From assembly GCA_023421955.1 (NCBI GenBank), contig JAEZSE010000001.1:32133-96132 (forward strand): DNA of 64,000 bases, read 5' to 3'. Below, one piece after another: positions 53,163 to 61,695 of the stretch. How positions within the stretch are numbered: position 1 is the first letter of the stretch; every line of letters starts with the position of its first letter. The notes below the pieces were generated by a model, which was given only the letters and a program-made list of their open reading frames with translations, was not told where the DNA came from and did no database searches. The DNA is from Bacillota bacterium (lineage in GTDB: Bacteria; Bacillota; Clostridia; Christensenellales; UMGS416). The translations under genes were made by a program, and so were the position numbers.

Positions 53163-54680
53163 ATGGCCAGCAATCCCTTGAGTGCCATCAGTTCCCTTCG
53201 GTTGTCCGGCATGGCTTCCGGGCTTGACACTGAGTCTATGGTGACTAGCCTGATGAAAGTGGAGCGCATGAAGTATGACAAGCTCGTGCGCCAAAAAACG
53301 AAGATGGATTGGCGGAAGGATTCCAATTTGGAGGTCAATAACCTCCTGAGGAGCTTCCGTGACACCTATCTCAGCGTCCTGAGCAAAGACAAATACATGC
53401 TGAATTCGTCGGCAATTATGAAATACAAGGTGGATGCCGATTCCACAAGCAATGTGTCCATCTCGGCCGGCAGAGACGCCCTGGTGGGTACGCACACGGT
53501 CAACAGCATCACCTCAATCGCCAAGGCCGCCAGTGTCGCCAGCGGGGAATCACTGGGGTCCGGCCTTTCGCTGGATACCGCTCTTTCGGAGTTGGCACTG
53601 ACCCATAGCCTGGATTTCTCCGGCGGTGACATCTCTTTTAAAGTCAACGACCAGACGTTTTCTTTTAAATCAACCGATACGTTGCGCACGGTGATCAACA
53701 CGGTGAACAGCAATGCTGCTGCCAACGTGAGGATGAGCTTCAGCACGCTCACCGGCAAGCTGTCAATTGACAGCCGTACGATGGGTAGTGCCTCCAGCCT
53801 GAAAATTGAGAACCTGACTGGCAACGCCTTCGCCGCTGCCGACTCGGCTTTTGGTATCGCTGCCGGCACGTTTGCCAACGGCACCGATGCCGTGCTTAAA
53901 ATCGACGGTGTGGATGTGGTGCGTGATACCAACGGCTTCACCATTGATGGCATCACATACAACCTGAAAGCTCCGTCTGCCACAGCGGTGAAATTCTCTG
54001 TCGAGCAGGATGTGGACAGTGCAGTGACCGCTGTGAAGGATTTTGTGAACTCCTACAACACACTGATCACCAGCCTGCAGGAAAAGATTGACGAGAAGGT
54101 CTATTCTGACTATTATCCGCTGACGGACGAAGAGAAAGATGCCATGTCGGAAGCCCAGGTGGATAAATGGGAAAAGGTGGCCAAGTCTGGCACTCTGCAC
54201 AATGACAGCTACCTTAGGAACCTGCTGCAGGATCTGCGCAAGAGCTTCTATGAAACGGTATCCTCTGCCGGCATCAGCCCTTCAGCTTTGGGCCTCAGCA
54301 CATTCTCCTATGAGACCAAGGGATTGATCACCGTGAACGAGACGAAGCTCAAGGAAGCTATCCTGAAGAACCCCCAGCAGGTGGCTGACGCGCTCACAAA
54401 GGTTTCCGGTGCGACTGATGCCGCAGACAAATTCAAGGAGTCCGGACTGGCCGCTCGCATGCAGACCACGATCAACAACTACATTAAAGATTACCAGGAC
54501 ACCCGCACGACCATTCTTGATGACCAATATGAAGACTTGGCAGACAGCATGAACCGTATGCAGGATCTGCTTGAATCAAAGGAAGAGCGGTATTGGAAGC
54601 AATTCACCCGCATGGAGCAGGTGCTTTCCCAACTGAATTCCCAGAGCAGCTGGCTTTCGCAGCAATTTGCGTCGAAGTGA
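53163..54680 (+). CDS. fliD: Flagellar filament cap protein FliD
   Basis: FliD (HAP2) caps the growing flagellum and guides flagellin assembly. The 505-residue protein shows the N-terminal signature SSLRLSGMASGLDTESMVTS and coiled region LMKVERMKYDKLVRQKTKMD. A variable central domain follows, and a C-terminal helical region (NYIKDYQDTRTTILDDQYED, then FTRMEQVLSQLNSQSSWLSQ) is typical of FliD_C. It lies between the NlpC/P60 gene and fliS. The start has AAAGGA about nine bases upstream. Confidence 0.94.
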   Translation: MASNPLSAISSLRLSGMASGLDTESMVTSLMKVERMKYDKLVRQKTKMDWRKDSNLEVNNLLRSFRDTYLSVLSKDKYMLNSSAIMKYKVDADSTSNVSISAGRDALVGTHTVNSITSIAKAASVASGESLGSGLSLDTALSELALTHSLDFSGGDISFKVNDQTFSFKSTDTLRTVINTVNSNAAANVRMSFSTLTGKLSIDSRTMGSASSLKIENLTGNAFAAADSAFGIAAGTFANGTDAVLKIDGVDVVRDTNGFTIDGITYNLKAPSATAVKFSVEQDVDSAVTAVKDFVNSYNTLITSLQEKIDEKVYSDYYPLTDEEKDAMSEAQVDKWEKVAKSGTLHNDSYLRNLLQDLRKSFYETVSSAGISPSALGLSTFSYETKGLITVNETKLKEAILKNPQQVADALTKVSGATDAADKFKESGLAARMQTTINNYIKDYQDTRTTILDDQYEDLADSMNRMQDLLESKEERYWKQFTRMEQVLSQLNSQSSWLSQQFASK

Positions 54681-54692
54681 GGATGAACGAGT

Positions 54693-55085
54693 ATGGCAGC
54701 CAATCCGTATGAAACCTACAAGCAGCAAGAGGTGCTCTCTGCCAATCGAGGCGAGCTTTTGCTGATGCTTTTCGACGGCTGCATCAAGCAGCTGAAGCTT
54801 GCCCGCATCTTCATCGAGGAAAGATCCATCGAAGGGGCCCACAATGCCCTTGTGAAAGCACAGGCGATCCTCAGCAAGCTCATGGAAGACCTTGATATGA
54901 GCTATGAGATCTCCGCTTCATTGATGGACCTTTACCGGTTTTTCCATCAGGAGCTGTCTGAGGCCAACATCAAAAAGGACTCAGCCCGGATTGTGCCCGT
55001 GCTGGAAATGATGATCGACCTCAGGAACACCTGGCAAATGGCCATTCAGGCCCAGAAGGCCCAGTTGGCTGCCCAGGGGCGTTGA
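54693..55085 (+). CDS. fliS: Flagellin chaperone FliS
   Basis: FliS binds flagellin in the cytoplasm and delivers it to the export gate. The 130-residue protein has the family N-terminus MAANPYETYKQQEVLSANRG, the helix GELLLMLFDGCIKQLKLARI and the later LMDLYRFFHQELSEANIKKD. It starts 12 bases after the fliD stop, and the flagellar chaperone gene follows seven bases after its own stop, consistent with one operon. Confidence 0.94.
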   Translation: MAANPYETYKQQEVLSANRGELLLMLFDGCIKQLKLARIFIEERSIEGAHNALVKAQAILSKLMEDLDMSYEISASLMDLYRFFHQELSEANIKKDSARIVPVLEMMIDLRNTWQMAIQAQKAQLAAQGR

Positions 55086-55092
55086 TTGCCCG

Positions 55093-55482
55093 ATGGAGAG
55101 CCGTAAGGAGTTGTTAGGGCAGAAGCTGGCGTTGCTACACTCGCTGCTTGTGGAAACGGAAAAACAAAAAAGCCTGATCGAGGCCAACGACCTGGAAGGG
55201 TTGGTCGCTTCTCTTGAAGCCCGGCAGGCACAAATGGAAGCCATTGACGGCCTGGACCGGCGCATTGCAATGATCCCGCCGGAAGCAGGGCAAGGGCAGG
55301 CCAATGAGATCTACGACGTGCTGGAACAGCTGGTGAAGCTGGATCGGGAAAACCGCCGGAAGGCTTCCGTTATGGCGGAAGCATTGAAAACGGACTCCAG
55401 GGAAGTGGCCGTATTGAGAAGCATGAAAGCTTATGCTGTACCGGTGGACAGGAGCAGCAAGTTTGTTGACAAAGAAGGGTAA
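55093..55482 (+). CDS. FlgN/FliT-like flagellar export chaperone
   Basis: The 129-residue protein is almost entirely helical and coiled-coil (QKLALLHSLLVETEKQKSLI, LEGLVASLEARQAQMEAIDG), of the kind found in FlgN/FliT chaperones that escort hook-associated proteins and FliD. Sequence motifs are weak in this family, so the call rests mainly on its position directly after fliD and fliS and before the YaaR gene. It starts seven bases after the fliS stop with a distant AGGGG, so translation may be coupled. Confidence 0.7.
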   Translation: MESRKELLGQKLALLHSLLVETEKQKSLIEANDLEGLVASLEARQAQMEAIDGLDRRIAMIPPEAGQGQANEIYDVLEQLVKLDRENRRKASVMAEALKTDSREVAVLRSMKAYAVPVDRSSKFVDKEG

Positions 55483-55491
55483 TCTCATCCG

Positions 55492-55944
55492 ATGAAAGTG
55501 TCTGATGACCGCCCGCCTGTGCAAGAGCTGCAAAGCGGGCAAAGCTTACAAGCAAAAAGGGGGGCGCGGGGAGCTGCGGCTCCCTTCGAGTCTGTTTTGC
55601 GGGAAACAGGGCAGGCCGAAAGCAGGGCCACGCTCAACAGCCTGTTGGAGCGGATCACCGAGCAGGGTGAGCGCATTGCAAACCGCCGTGACATCAACGA
55701 TGTGAAGAAATACCGCCAACTGGTTTCCGAGTTTCTGGACGAGGCCATGCGCTCCACCTATCAGGCTGATCGTGATCGGTCCTTTGATGGAAGGGGAAGG
55801 CTCCGCGAGTATTCCACGGTCAAGAAGATCAACGCCGAGCTGGAAGAACTGACTGGCACAGTGCTGGACGACCAGCGCAGCAACCTGGATATACTAAATC
55901 AATTGGGCACAATTCGTGGGTTATTGGTTGATTTGCTCGTTTAA
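55492..55944 (+). CDS. YaaR family (DUF327) protein
   Basis: The 150-residue protein matches DUF327/YaaR: central ITEQGERIANRRDINDVKKY, then RQLVSEFLDEAMRSTYQADR and the C-terminal VKKINAELEELTGTVLDDQR. The family is common in Bacillota and its function is not established; here it is embedded in the flagellar/chemotaxis block. The start is nine bases after the chaperone stop. The first ~35 residues are basic and low in complexity. Confidence 0.83.
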   Translation: MKVSDDRPPVQELQSGQSLQAKRGARGAAAPFESVLRETGQAESRATLNSLLERITEQGERIANRRDINDVKKYRQLVSEFLDEAMRSTYQADRDRSFDGRGRLREYSTVKKINAELEELTGTVLDDQRSNLDILNQLGTIRGLLVDLLV

Positions 55945-55997
55945 AGTCTCATTATGTGGGTATCTATCTTCTAGCACATCATAGGAGGGTAACACCT

Positions 55998-56351
55998 GTG
56001 AAAACAGTTTTAATCGTGGACGATGCCGCTTTCATGCGCCTGTCTATCAAGAATATGCTGGAGAAAAACGGCTATACCGTGGTCGGCGAGGCTGAAAACG
56101 GCTTGGTGGCAGTTCAGAAATATAGCGAGCTGAAGCCCAACATCGTCACGATGGACATTACGATGCCTGAGATGGACGGCCTTACGGCGCTGAAAACAAT
56201 CCGCATGATGGATCCCAATGCCACCATTGTGATGTTATCAGCCATGGGTCAGCAGGCGATGGTGAAGGACGCCGTGCTCCTGGGCGCCAAAGGCTTCGTC
56301 GTCAAGCCGTTTAAGGAAGATACAGTCATGGGGGCCCTTTCCAAACTCTGA
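55998..56351 (+). CDS. cheY: Chemotaxis response regulator CheY
   Basis: CheY is phosphorylated by CheA and then acts on the flagellar switch. The 117-residue receiver domain has every key residue: the acidic pair D8-D9, phospho-acceptor D53 in IVTMDITMPEMDGL, the switch Ser in MLSAMG and K103 in FVVKPF. The start is a GTG with GGAGGG seven bases upstream; an in-frame start at 55956 would add 14 unrelated residues. The cheA gene follows, and its 136-base gap holds nothing recognisable. Confidence 0.94.
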   Translation: MKTVLIVDDAAFMRLSIKNMLEKNGYTVVGEAENGLVAVQKYSELKPNIVTMDITMPEMDGLTALKTIRMMDPNATIVMLSAMGQQAMVKDAVLLGAKGFVVKPFKEDTVMGALSKL

Positions 56352-56488
56352 GGGCCTGGCGGCTCGCTGCGCGGCGCCATCCAGCCCGTCCCTTCTGGGC
56401 AAGAAAGTGGCTGAGGTGGGCAGCGGTTTGCGCGATGCAGCCGCCACAAGGACGATATGCCTGACATTTGTTGACGGGAGGTCCAAAC

Positions 56489-58618
56489 ATGGCTGACAAT
56501 TCCAATCCCTTGATGGAGATATTTATTTTTGAAACAAGCCAGTTGCTGGAACAACTGGAGGAAATCATGCTTGACGCAGAGAAGGCAAATAGCCTTTCCA
56601 CCGAAAGCATCAACGAGATCTTCCGCACCATGCACACAATCAAGGGCTCCTCTGCGATGATGATGTATGATAACATTTCATCGTTGGCGCATGCTGTGGA
56701 AGACATGTTTTATTTCATTCGCGAGAATAAAAACGCGGCAGTGCCGTTTTCCGATGTGGTGGATTATGTCCTCCGCGCTTCAGACTTTATTAAAAACGAG
56801 ATCGCCAAGATCATGAACAATCTTGAGGCCGATGGCAAGCCAGACAGCCTCGCCAATGAGATTCGCGAATTCGCCAAAGCCATGAAGGCTGGGGAAGTTG
56901 CCACCAAAGTAAAGGAGCAGCCGGCAAAGCCGGTCACCGCGCCAGCCTCCAAGCCGGTTGTCGAGAGCGTGCCGCAGACTCCCGTCGTGGAACTGCCCCT
57001 TGAGATGGGTGTCACACGCTACCGGGCCCACGTGATGTTTGATGAGAATTGCCAGATGGAAAACATCCGGGCGTTCGGGTTGGTGCACAACATGAAGGAC
57101 CTGTGCATTGACATTGTCCATCAGCCTGAAGACCTGCTGGACGACGAGCAGACCGCTTCCGTGATCCAGACCGGCGGCTTCTCCCTACAATTCACCACCA
57201 GTGAGGATCGGGCCAAGTTTGAGCATCTGTTTGACCAGACGATGTTTTTAAAGACATTCACACTGGAACTGGACGGCGTGGGCGAGCAGGCGCAGGCCGA
57301 TGAGCCTGTTGCTGCCGCAGAGCCAGTCCAGGAAGCTTTGACCATTGCTGCCATGGCTCCTATTGTGGCTGAAGCTCAGGCAGAGGATGCCGTCAAGGAG
57401 GATGTGCAGGAGAAGAAAGAGACTCTTCTTCGTACCGTCAAGCAAAGCCAGATCTCCGTGAACATTTCCAAGCTGGACAGCCTGATGGACCTGGTGGGTG
57501 AGATCGTGATCAGTGAATCGATGGTGACCCACAACCCCGATCTGGACGGCCTGCAGATGGACAACTTCCAGAAAGCTGCCCGGCAGCTCCGCAAGCTTAT
57601 GGACGAGCTGCAGGATCTGGTGATGTCGGTCAGGATGATCCCAGTTGCAAACACCTTCCACAAAATGACACGCATTGTGCGCGACATGGGCAAAAAGCTG
57701 GAAAAGGATGTGGATCTTTACATCGCTGGCGAAGAGACCGAGGTGGACAAAAACATCATCGACAACCTCTCCGACCCGCTGATGCACCTGATCCGCAACG
57801 CAATGGACCATGGCCTTGAGCCCCCTGAGGAACGCATCCATGCTGGTAAGCCCGAGATGGGCCACATTCGCCTGGAGGCAGTGAACACTGGCGGTGATGT
57901 GCTCATCACCGTAACCGATGATGGCCGGGGCATCAACCGCGAGGTCATCCTGAAGAAGGCCCGTGAGATGAACTTGCTCACCAAGCCTGAAAGCGAGATG
58001 ACTGACCGGGATGTGAGCCAGATCCTTCTGATGCCAGGATTTTCCACCAAGGAGAAGGTTACCGAGTTCTCCGGCCGCGGCGTGGGCATGGATGTGGTCA
58101 AGCAGAACATTGAAAAGGTTGGCGGTAGCGTGACGATCGACAGTGTGCCGGGGAAAGGCACCACTGTCACTATCAAGATCCCGCTCACATTGGCCATCAT
58201 TGACGGCATGATGTTCTCCATCGGCAGCTCGGTGTTCACAGTGCCTACGACTTCGATCAAGGAAGCGTTCCGGCCCAGCACCCATGCCATCGTGCGTGAC
58301 ACCGATAACCATGAGATGATCATGCTGCGGGGGCAGTGCCTGCCGGTGATTCGCCTGCACAAGGCTTATGGCATTCAAACCGCCGTGACCGAGCTTTCTG
58401 AGGGCATCCTGCTGGTTGTGGAAAGCGATGGCAAGACTGTCTGCCTGTTTGCCGACCGCCTGATCGGGGAGCAGCAGGTGGTGGTCAAGCCACTGCCATA
58501 CTACCTGGTGCGCTTTGGCGTCAAGGCAAGGGCCGGCATCGGTGGGTGCACAATACTGGGTGACGGAAGCATCAGCCTGATCCTGGACACCTCGGAGATC
58601 ATGGGCTGCCTGATGTAG
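56489..58618 (+). CDS. cheA: Chemotaxis histidine kinase CheA
   Basis: CheA reads receptor state through CheW and phosphorylates CheY. The 709-residue protein has the full domain order: HPt with H49 in FRTMHTIKGSSAMM, a CheY-binding P2 region (about 170-260), dimerisation helix, kinase domain (LIRNAMDHGLEPPEERIHAG, VTDDGRGINREVI, FSGRGVGMDVVKQNIEKVGG) and a C-terminal CheW-like domain. The ATG at 56489 has GGGAGG seven bases upstream. It is followed after 93 bases by an MCP gene, and cheW follows that. Confidence 0.96.
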   Translation: MADNSNPLMEIFIFETSQLLEQLEEIMLDAEKANSLSTESINEIFRTMHTIKGSSAMMMYDNISSLAHAVEDMFYFIRENKNAAVPFSDVVDYVLRASDFIKNEIAKIMNNLEADGKPDSLANEIREFAKAMKAGEVATKVKEQPAKPVTAPASKPVVESVPQTPVVELPLEMGVTRYRAHVMFDENCQMENIRAFGLVHNMKDLCIDIVHQPEDLLDDEQTASVIQTGGFSLQFTTSEDRAKFEHLFDQTMFLKTFTLELDGVGEQAQADEPVAAAEPVQEALTIAAMAPIVAEAQAEDAVKEDVQEKKETLLRTVKQSQISVNISKLDSLMDLVGEIVISESMVTHNPDLDGLQMDNFQKAARQLRKLMDELQDLVMSVRMIPVANTFHKMTRIVRDMGKKLEKDVDLYIAGEETEVDKNIIDNLSDPLMHLIRNAMDHGLEPPEERIHAGKPEMGHIRLEAVNTGGDVLITVTDDGRGINREVILKKAREMNLLTKPESEMTDRDVSQILLMPGFSTKEKVTEFSGRGVGMDVVKQNIEKVGGSVTIDSVPGKGTTVTIKIPLTLAIIDGMMFSIGSSVFTVPTTSIKEAFRPSTHAIVRDTDNHEMIMLRGQCLPVIRLHKAYGIQTAVTELSEGILLVVESDGKTVCLFADRLIGEQQVVVKPLPYYLVRFGVKARAGIGGCTILGDGSISLILDTSEIMGCLM

Positions 58619-58711
58619 CACGCGATCGGCCACAAATGCAAACACATGACAAGCCCGGCGACGGAGCAAGGAGGTTCCCCGCCGAAGCTTGTTTTTTTAT
58701 TAGGAGGAAAT

Positions 58712-61039
58712 ATGAAGTGGTTCAACAATATGAGGATATCGGCCAGGCTGTTCTTGTCACTGGCGTTCATGGTCCTTATTTCCATGGCCGTTGGCATTAC
58801 GGGCGTTTGGGAAGTATCCTCCATCAGCCTGGCTGACCAGGCGATGTATGACAAGGCCACACTGCCGCTCATGACACTGAGTGAGATCGCTGAGGAGTTT
58901 ATGAGGGCACGCACTGTGTTGGGCGACGCAGTACTTGCTGACGACCCGAAAGAGGTGCAGACGCTGCTGATCAATCATGATGAGCTTCTGGATCAGATTG
59001 ACACTGAGATTTACAAATTCAAAGCCGCGCTGCCTGTGGAAGCCGCAGATGCGTTGAGGGGAATCGACGAGCAGTTCAAGGCCTACGGCGACATGACCGC
59101 AGAAGTGAAGTCTCTGGCCCGCCAAAATAAGCCGGAGTCTGACAGCCAGGCGTGGGCGCTGCTCCACGATGGGAAGTTCCAGAGCGCCGAGGCTTCCGTG
59201 ACCGTCACGTTTGACGGGCTCAGAGACAAGCTTGAGGCCGTTGTCAATGGCATCATGGAGAAGAATCAGAAAACTGCCAGCGACGCATGGATCATCATTG
59301 CCGCTGTGCTGGCCGCAGGCGCGCTCGTGTCGGTGTTGATCGTGCTTCTCACCGCCGCTTCCATCACCAAACCATTGAATCAGTTGGGGTCAGCAGCCGA
59401 CGCGCTGGCCAGAGGCGAGGCCAAAGTGCGCAGCGGTATCCGCTCCAGGGATGAGATCGGGAAGCTGGCCGGGGCGCTGGAAAACGTAGCCAACGCGGTG
59501 GACGAATTGATTTCCGATGTGGAAACGCAGATGGAAGCCGCTGAGGATGGGCAGTTGGGTTTCCGTTCCGATGCGGATCGCCATCAGGGCCAATACCGCC
59601 GTGTGGTGGAGGGACACAACCACACGCTGGAGGCGGTGGTAACGCCGGTGCAGGAATGCATTGCTGTGCTGGAGCGCCTGTGCGTGAATGACCTCACGGT
59701 GAAGGTGCAGGGCCAGTACCGCGGTGACATGAAAGCAATGGCCGATTATGTCAACGAAACGGTGGACCGCACGATCGCTACACAGGAGGTGTTCGTAGCG
59801 TTGGCCGAAGGAGACATGTCGCAGCTTTCGGTGTATGAGAGCATCGGCAAGCGCAGCGAGAACGACCTGATGATCCCTGCCGTAGTGCACACCATGCACA
59901 CATTGAATGGTCTTGCGCAAGACGCTTATAGCCTTTCGGAACAGGCTGCCGCAGGTAACCTGGGCATACGTGGTGATGGGTCAGCTTACAAAGGAAGTTA
60001 TGCGCGGGTGATCGGTGGAATCAACGAATTGATAGAGGCCATCGTAGTGCCAATGTCGGAGGCGATGGATGTGCTGAAGCGCATGGCCTCCAATGATTTT
60101 ACCGGTGCGATGCGGGAGGGGTATCAAGGCGGCTTTCTAGAGTTTTCCACAGCACTGAACGGGCTGCTGGATACCATGAACGGCACCCTGCTGGCGATCT
60201 CCGGATCGGCCGCACAGGTGGCATCCGGCACCCGGCAGGTTGCATCGGGCAGCCAGGCACTCTCTCAGGGGGCCACAGAGCAGGCATCTGCCATCGAGCA
60301 ATTGACGGCTTCGCTGGATGAGATCGAGCGGCAAGCCCGAGGGAATGCCAGAGACGCCGCCCAGGCCAGGGAGCTTGCCAGCTCCGTGCGGCAGGACGCG
60401 CTGGAGGGCAATGCCCGCATGAGCGGGCTTCAGCGGGCAATGTCCGCCATTGAAGAAGCCTCGGTCAATATCTCCGGCATCATCAAAGTGATTGATGAGA
60501 TCGCTTTCCAGACCAACCTGCTGGCGCTGAATGCGGCAGTGGAAGCGGCACGTGCCGGCCAGCATGGCAAAGGCTTTGCGGTTGTGGCTGAGGAGGTGCG
60601 CAATCTCGCCCAGCGCAGCGCAGAGGCCGCGAGGCAGACCACTGCGCTCATTGAGGACTCGATGAACCGTGTGCAGGAGGGTGCCGGTGTGGCGGCAGAT
60701 ACCGCAGAGGCGCTGGGCAGGATTGTAGCCGGTGTGGACCAAACAGCCGTGCTGGTGGCTGGAATTGCCGGTGAAAGCGAGGAACAGGCTGCCGCTGTCG
60801 CCCGGGCCAGCCGCGGAATCATGCAGGTATCTGATGTGACACAGGCGAATTCCGCCACCGCCGAGGAAAGCAACGCCGCAAGCCAGGTGCTTTCCGGCCA
60901 GGCGGAGGCGTTGCAGGAGCTTGTGAGCCGGTTTTCCCTGCGGGGCAGCAATGGTAGTCCAAACGATGCCCCTGCATCTCCCCGCAATAGGATGCGAGCC
61001 GCGTCCACAATGGCCAGCCTGAAATTTGGCAAGTATTGA
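58712..61039 (+). CDS. Methyl-accepting chemotaxis protein (four-helix-bundle sensor)
   Basis: The 775-residue receptor has membrane helices at about 11-33 and 193-216 flanking an extracytoplasmic helical sensor of ~160 residues (4HB-like, [20 protein letters not shown]). A HAMP domain and two further HAMP-like stretches ([40 protein letters not shown]) follow, then the MCP signalling hairpin containing [20 protein letters not shown] and [20 protein letters not shown]. It feeds signals to CheA, encoded just upstream. The ATG at 58712 has AGGAGG six bases upstream; an in-frame start at 58646 is not needed. Confidence 0.92.
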   Translation: MKWFNNMRISARLFLSLAFMVLISMAVGITGVWEVSSISLADQAMYDKATLPLMTLSEIAEEFMRARTVLGDAVLADDPKEVQTLLINHDELLDQIDTEIYKFKAALPVEAADALRGIDEQFKAYGDMTAEVKSLARQNKPESDSQAWALLHDGKFQSAEASVTVTFDGLRDKLEAVVNGIMEKNQKTASDAWIIIAAVLAAGALVSVLIVLLTAASITKPLNQLGSAADALARGEAKVRSGIRSRDEIGKLAGALENVANAVDELISDVETQMEAAEDGQLGFRSDADRHQGQYRRVVEGHNHTLEAVVTPVQECIAVLERLCVNDLTVKVQGQYRGDMKAMADYVNETVDRTIATQEVFVALAEGDMSQLSVYESIGKRSENDLMIPAVVHTMHTLNGLAQDAYSLSEQAAAGNLGIRGDGSAYKGSYARVIGGINELIEAIVVPMSEAMDVLKRMASNDFTGAMREGYQGGFLEFSTALNGLLDTMNGTLLAISGSAAQVASGTRQVASGSQALSQGATEQASAIEQLTASLDEIERQARGNARDAAQARELASSVRQDALEGNARMSGLQRAMSAIEEASVNISGIIKVIDEIAFQTNLLALNAAVEAARAGQHGKGFAVVAEEVRNLAQRSAEAARQTTALIEDSMNRVQEGAGVAADTAEALGRIVAGVDQTAVLVAGIAGESEEQAAAVARASRGIMQVSDVTQANSATAEESNAASQVLSGQAEALQELVSRFSLRGSNGSPNDAPASPRNRMRAASTMASLKFGKY

Positions 61040-61059
61040 TGCCGGCATACCTTTAAGCA

Positions 61060-61098
61060 GAATCCGCCTTTTTCCACAATGAAAAGGGGCGGATTTTC
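61060..61098 (+). terminator. Intrinsic terminator after the first MCP gene
   Basis: GAATCCGCC and GGCGGATTTTC arms, with inner TTTC/GAAA pairs and a T-run, 20 bases past the stop. It separates the cheY-cheA-MCP transcript from cheW. Confidence 0.75.
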
Positions 61099-61178
61099 TG
61101 TTAAATTGTTTATTTACCTGCAAACATGGGTAATTAACAAGGGAAAATCCCAACTCGTCTGTAAGGATGGTGTAGGCT

Positions 61179-61661
61179 ATGGAAAACAACCAGTATTTGG
61201 AAGAGGATACTCAACACGGCCGGTATTTGACCTTTGCGTTGGGCAGTGAAGCATATGGCCTGGAAATCCGGAATGTGACTGAAATCGTAGGGGTGCAGCC
61301 CATCACGCCCATCCCTGAGGTGCCCAATTATGTCAAGGGTGTGATCAATCTGCGCGGCAAAATCATACCTGTCATCGACATCCGCTTGCGTTTCGGGCGC
61401 GAGGAGCAGGCATATGATGACAGGACCTGTATTGTCGTGGTGGATATCCAGGACATTTGCGTGGGCTTGATTGTGGACAGCGTCTCCGAGGTCATTACCA
61501 TCGATGACGCCAATGTGGTGCCCCCGCCGGACTGGCGCACAGGCGCGCAGAACCGCTACATCAAGGCCATCGGCAAGGTAGGCAACGATGTGAAGCTATT
61601 GCTGGACTGCGACAAGCTGTTCAAGGGCAACGAACTTGCCGAACTGGAGAACCTGGGCTAA
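61179..61661 (+). CDS. cheW: Chemotaxis adaptor CheW
   Basis: CheW couples MCPs to CheA. The 160-residue protein shows the family core: RYLTFALGSEAYGLEIRNVT, ITPIPEVPNYVKGVINLRGK, IIPVIDIRLRFG, then IVVVDIQDICVGLIVDSVSE. It is transcribed after a terminator and is followed 34 bases later by a second MCP gene, so it probably forms a separate transcript with that receptor. The start has AAGGATGG about eight bases upstream. Confidence 0.95.
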   Translation: MENNQYLEEDTQHGRYLTFALGSEAYGLEIRNVTEIVGVQPITPIPEVPNYVKGVINLRGKIIPVIDIRLRFGREEQAYDDRTCIVVVDIQDICVGLIVDSVSEVITIDDANVVPPPDWRTGAQNRYIKAIGKVGNDVKLLLDCDKLFKGNELAELENLG

Positions 61662-61695
61662 AACCGGATAGGATACTAGGAGGACAATTGGCTTT

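Noticed and set aside
56352..56488. Possible small gene between cheY and cheA
   Set aside because: No start with a ribosome-binding site and no recognisable peptide; treated as spacer.
57248..58669. 473-codon minus-strand frame opposite cheA
   Set aside because: Composition typical of antisense to a conserved gene, and cheA is complete.
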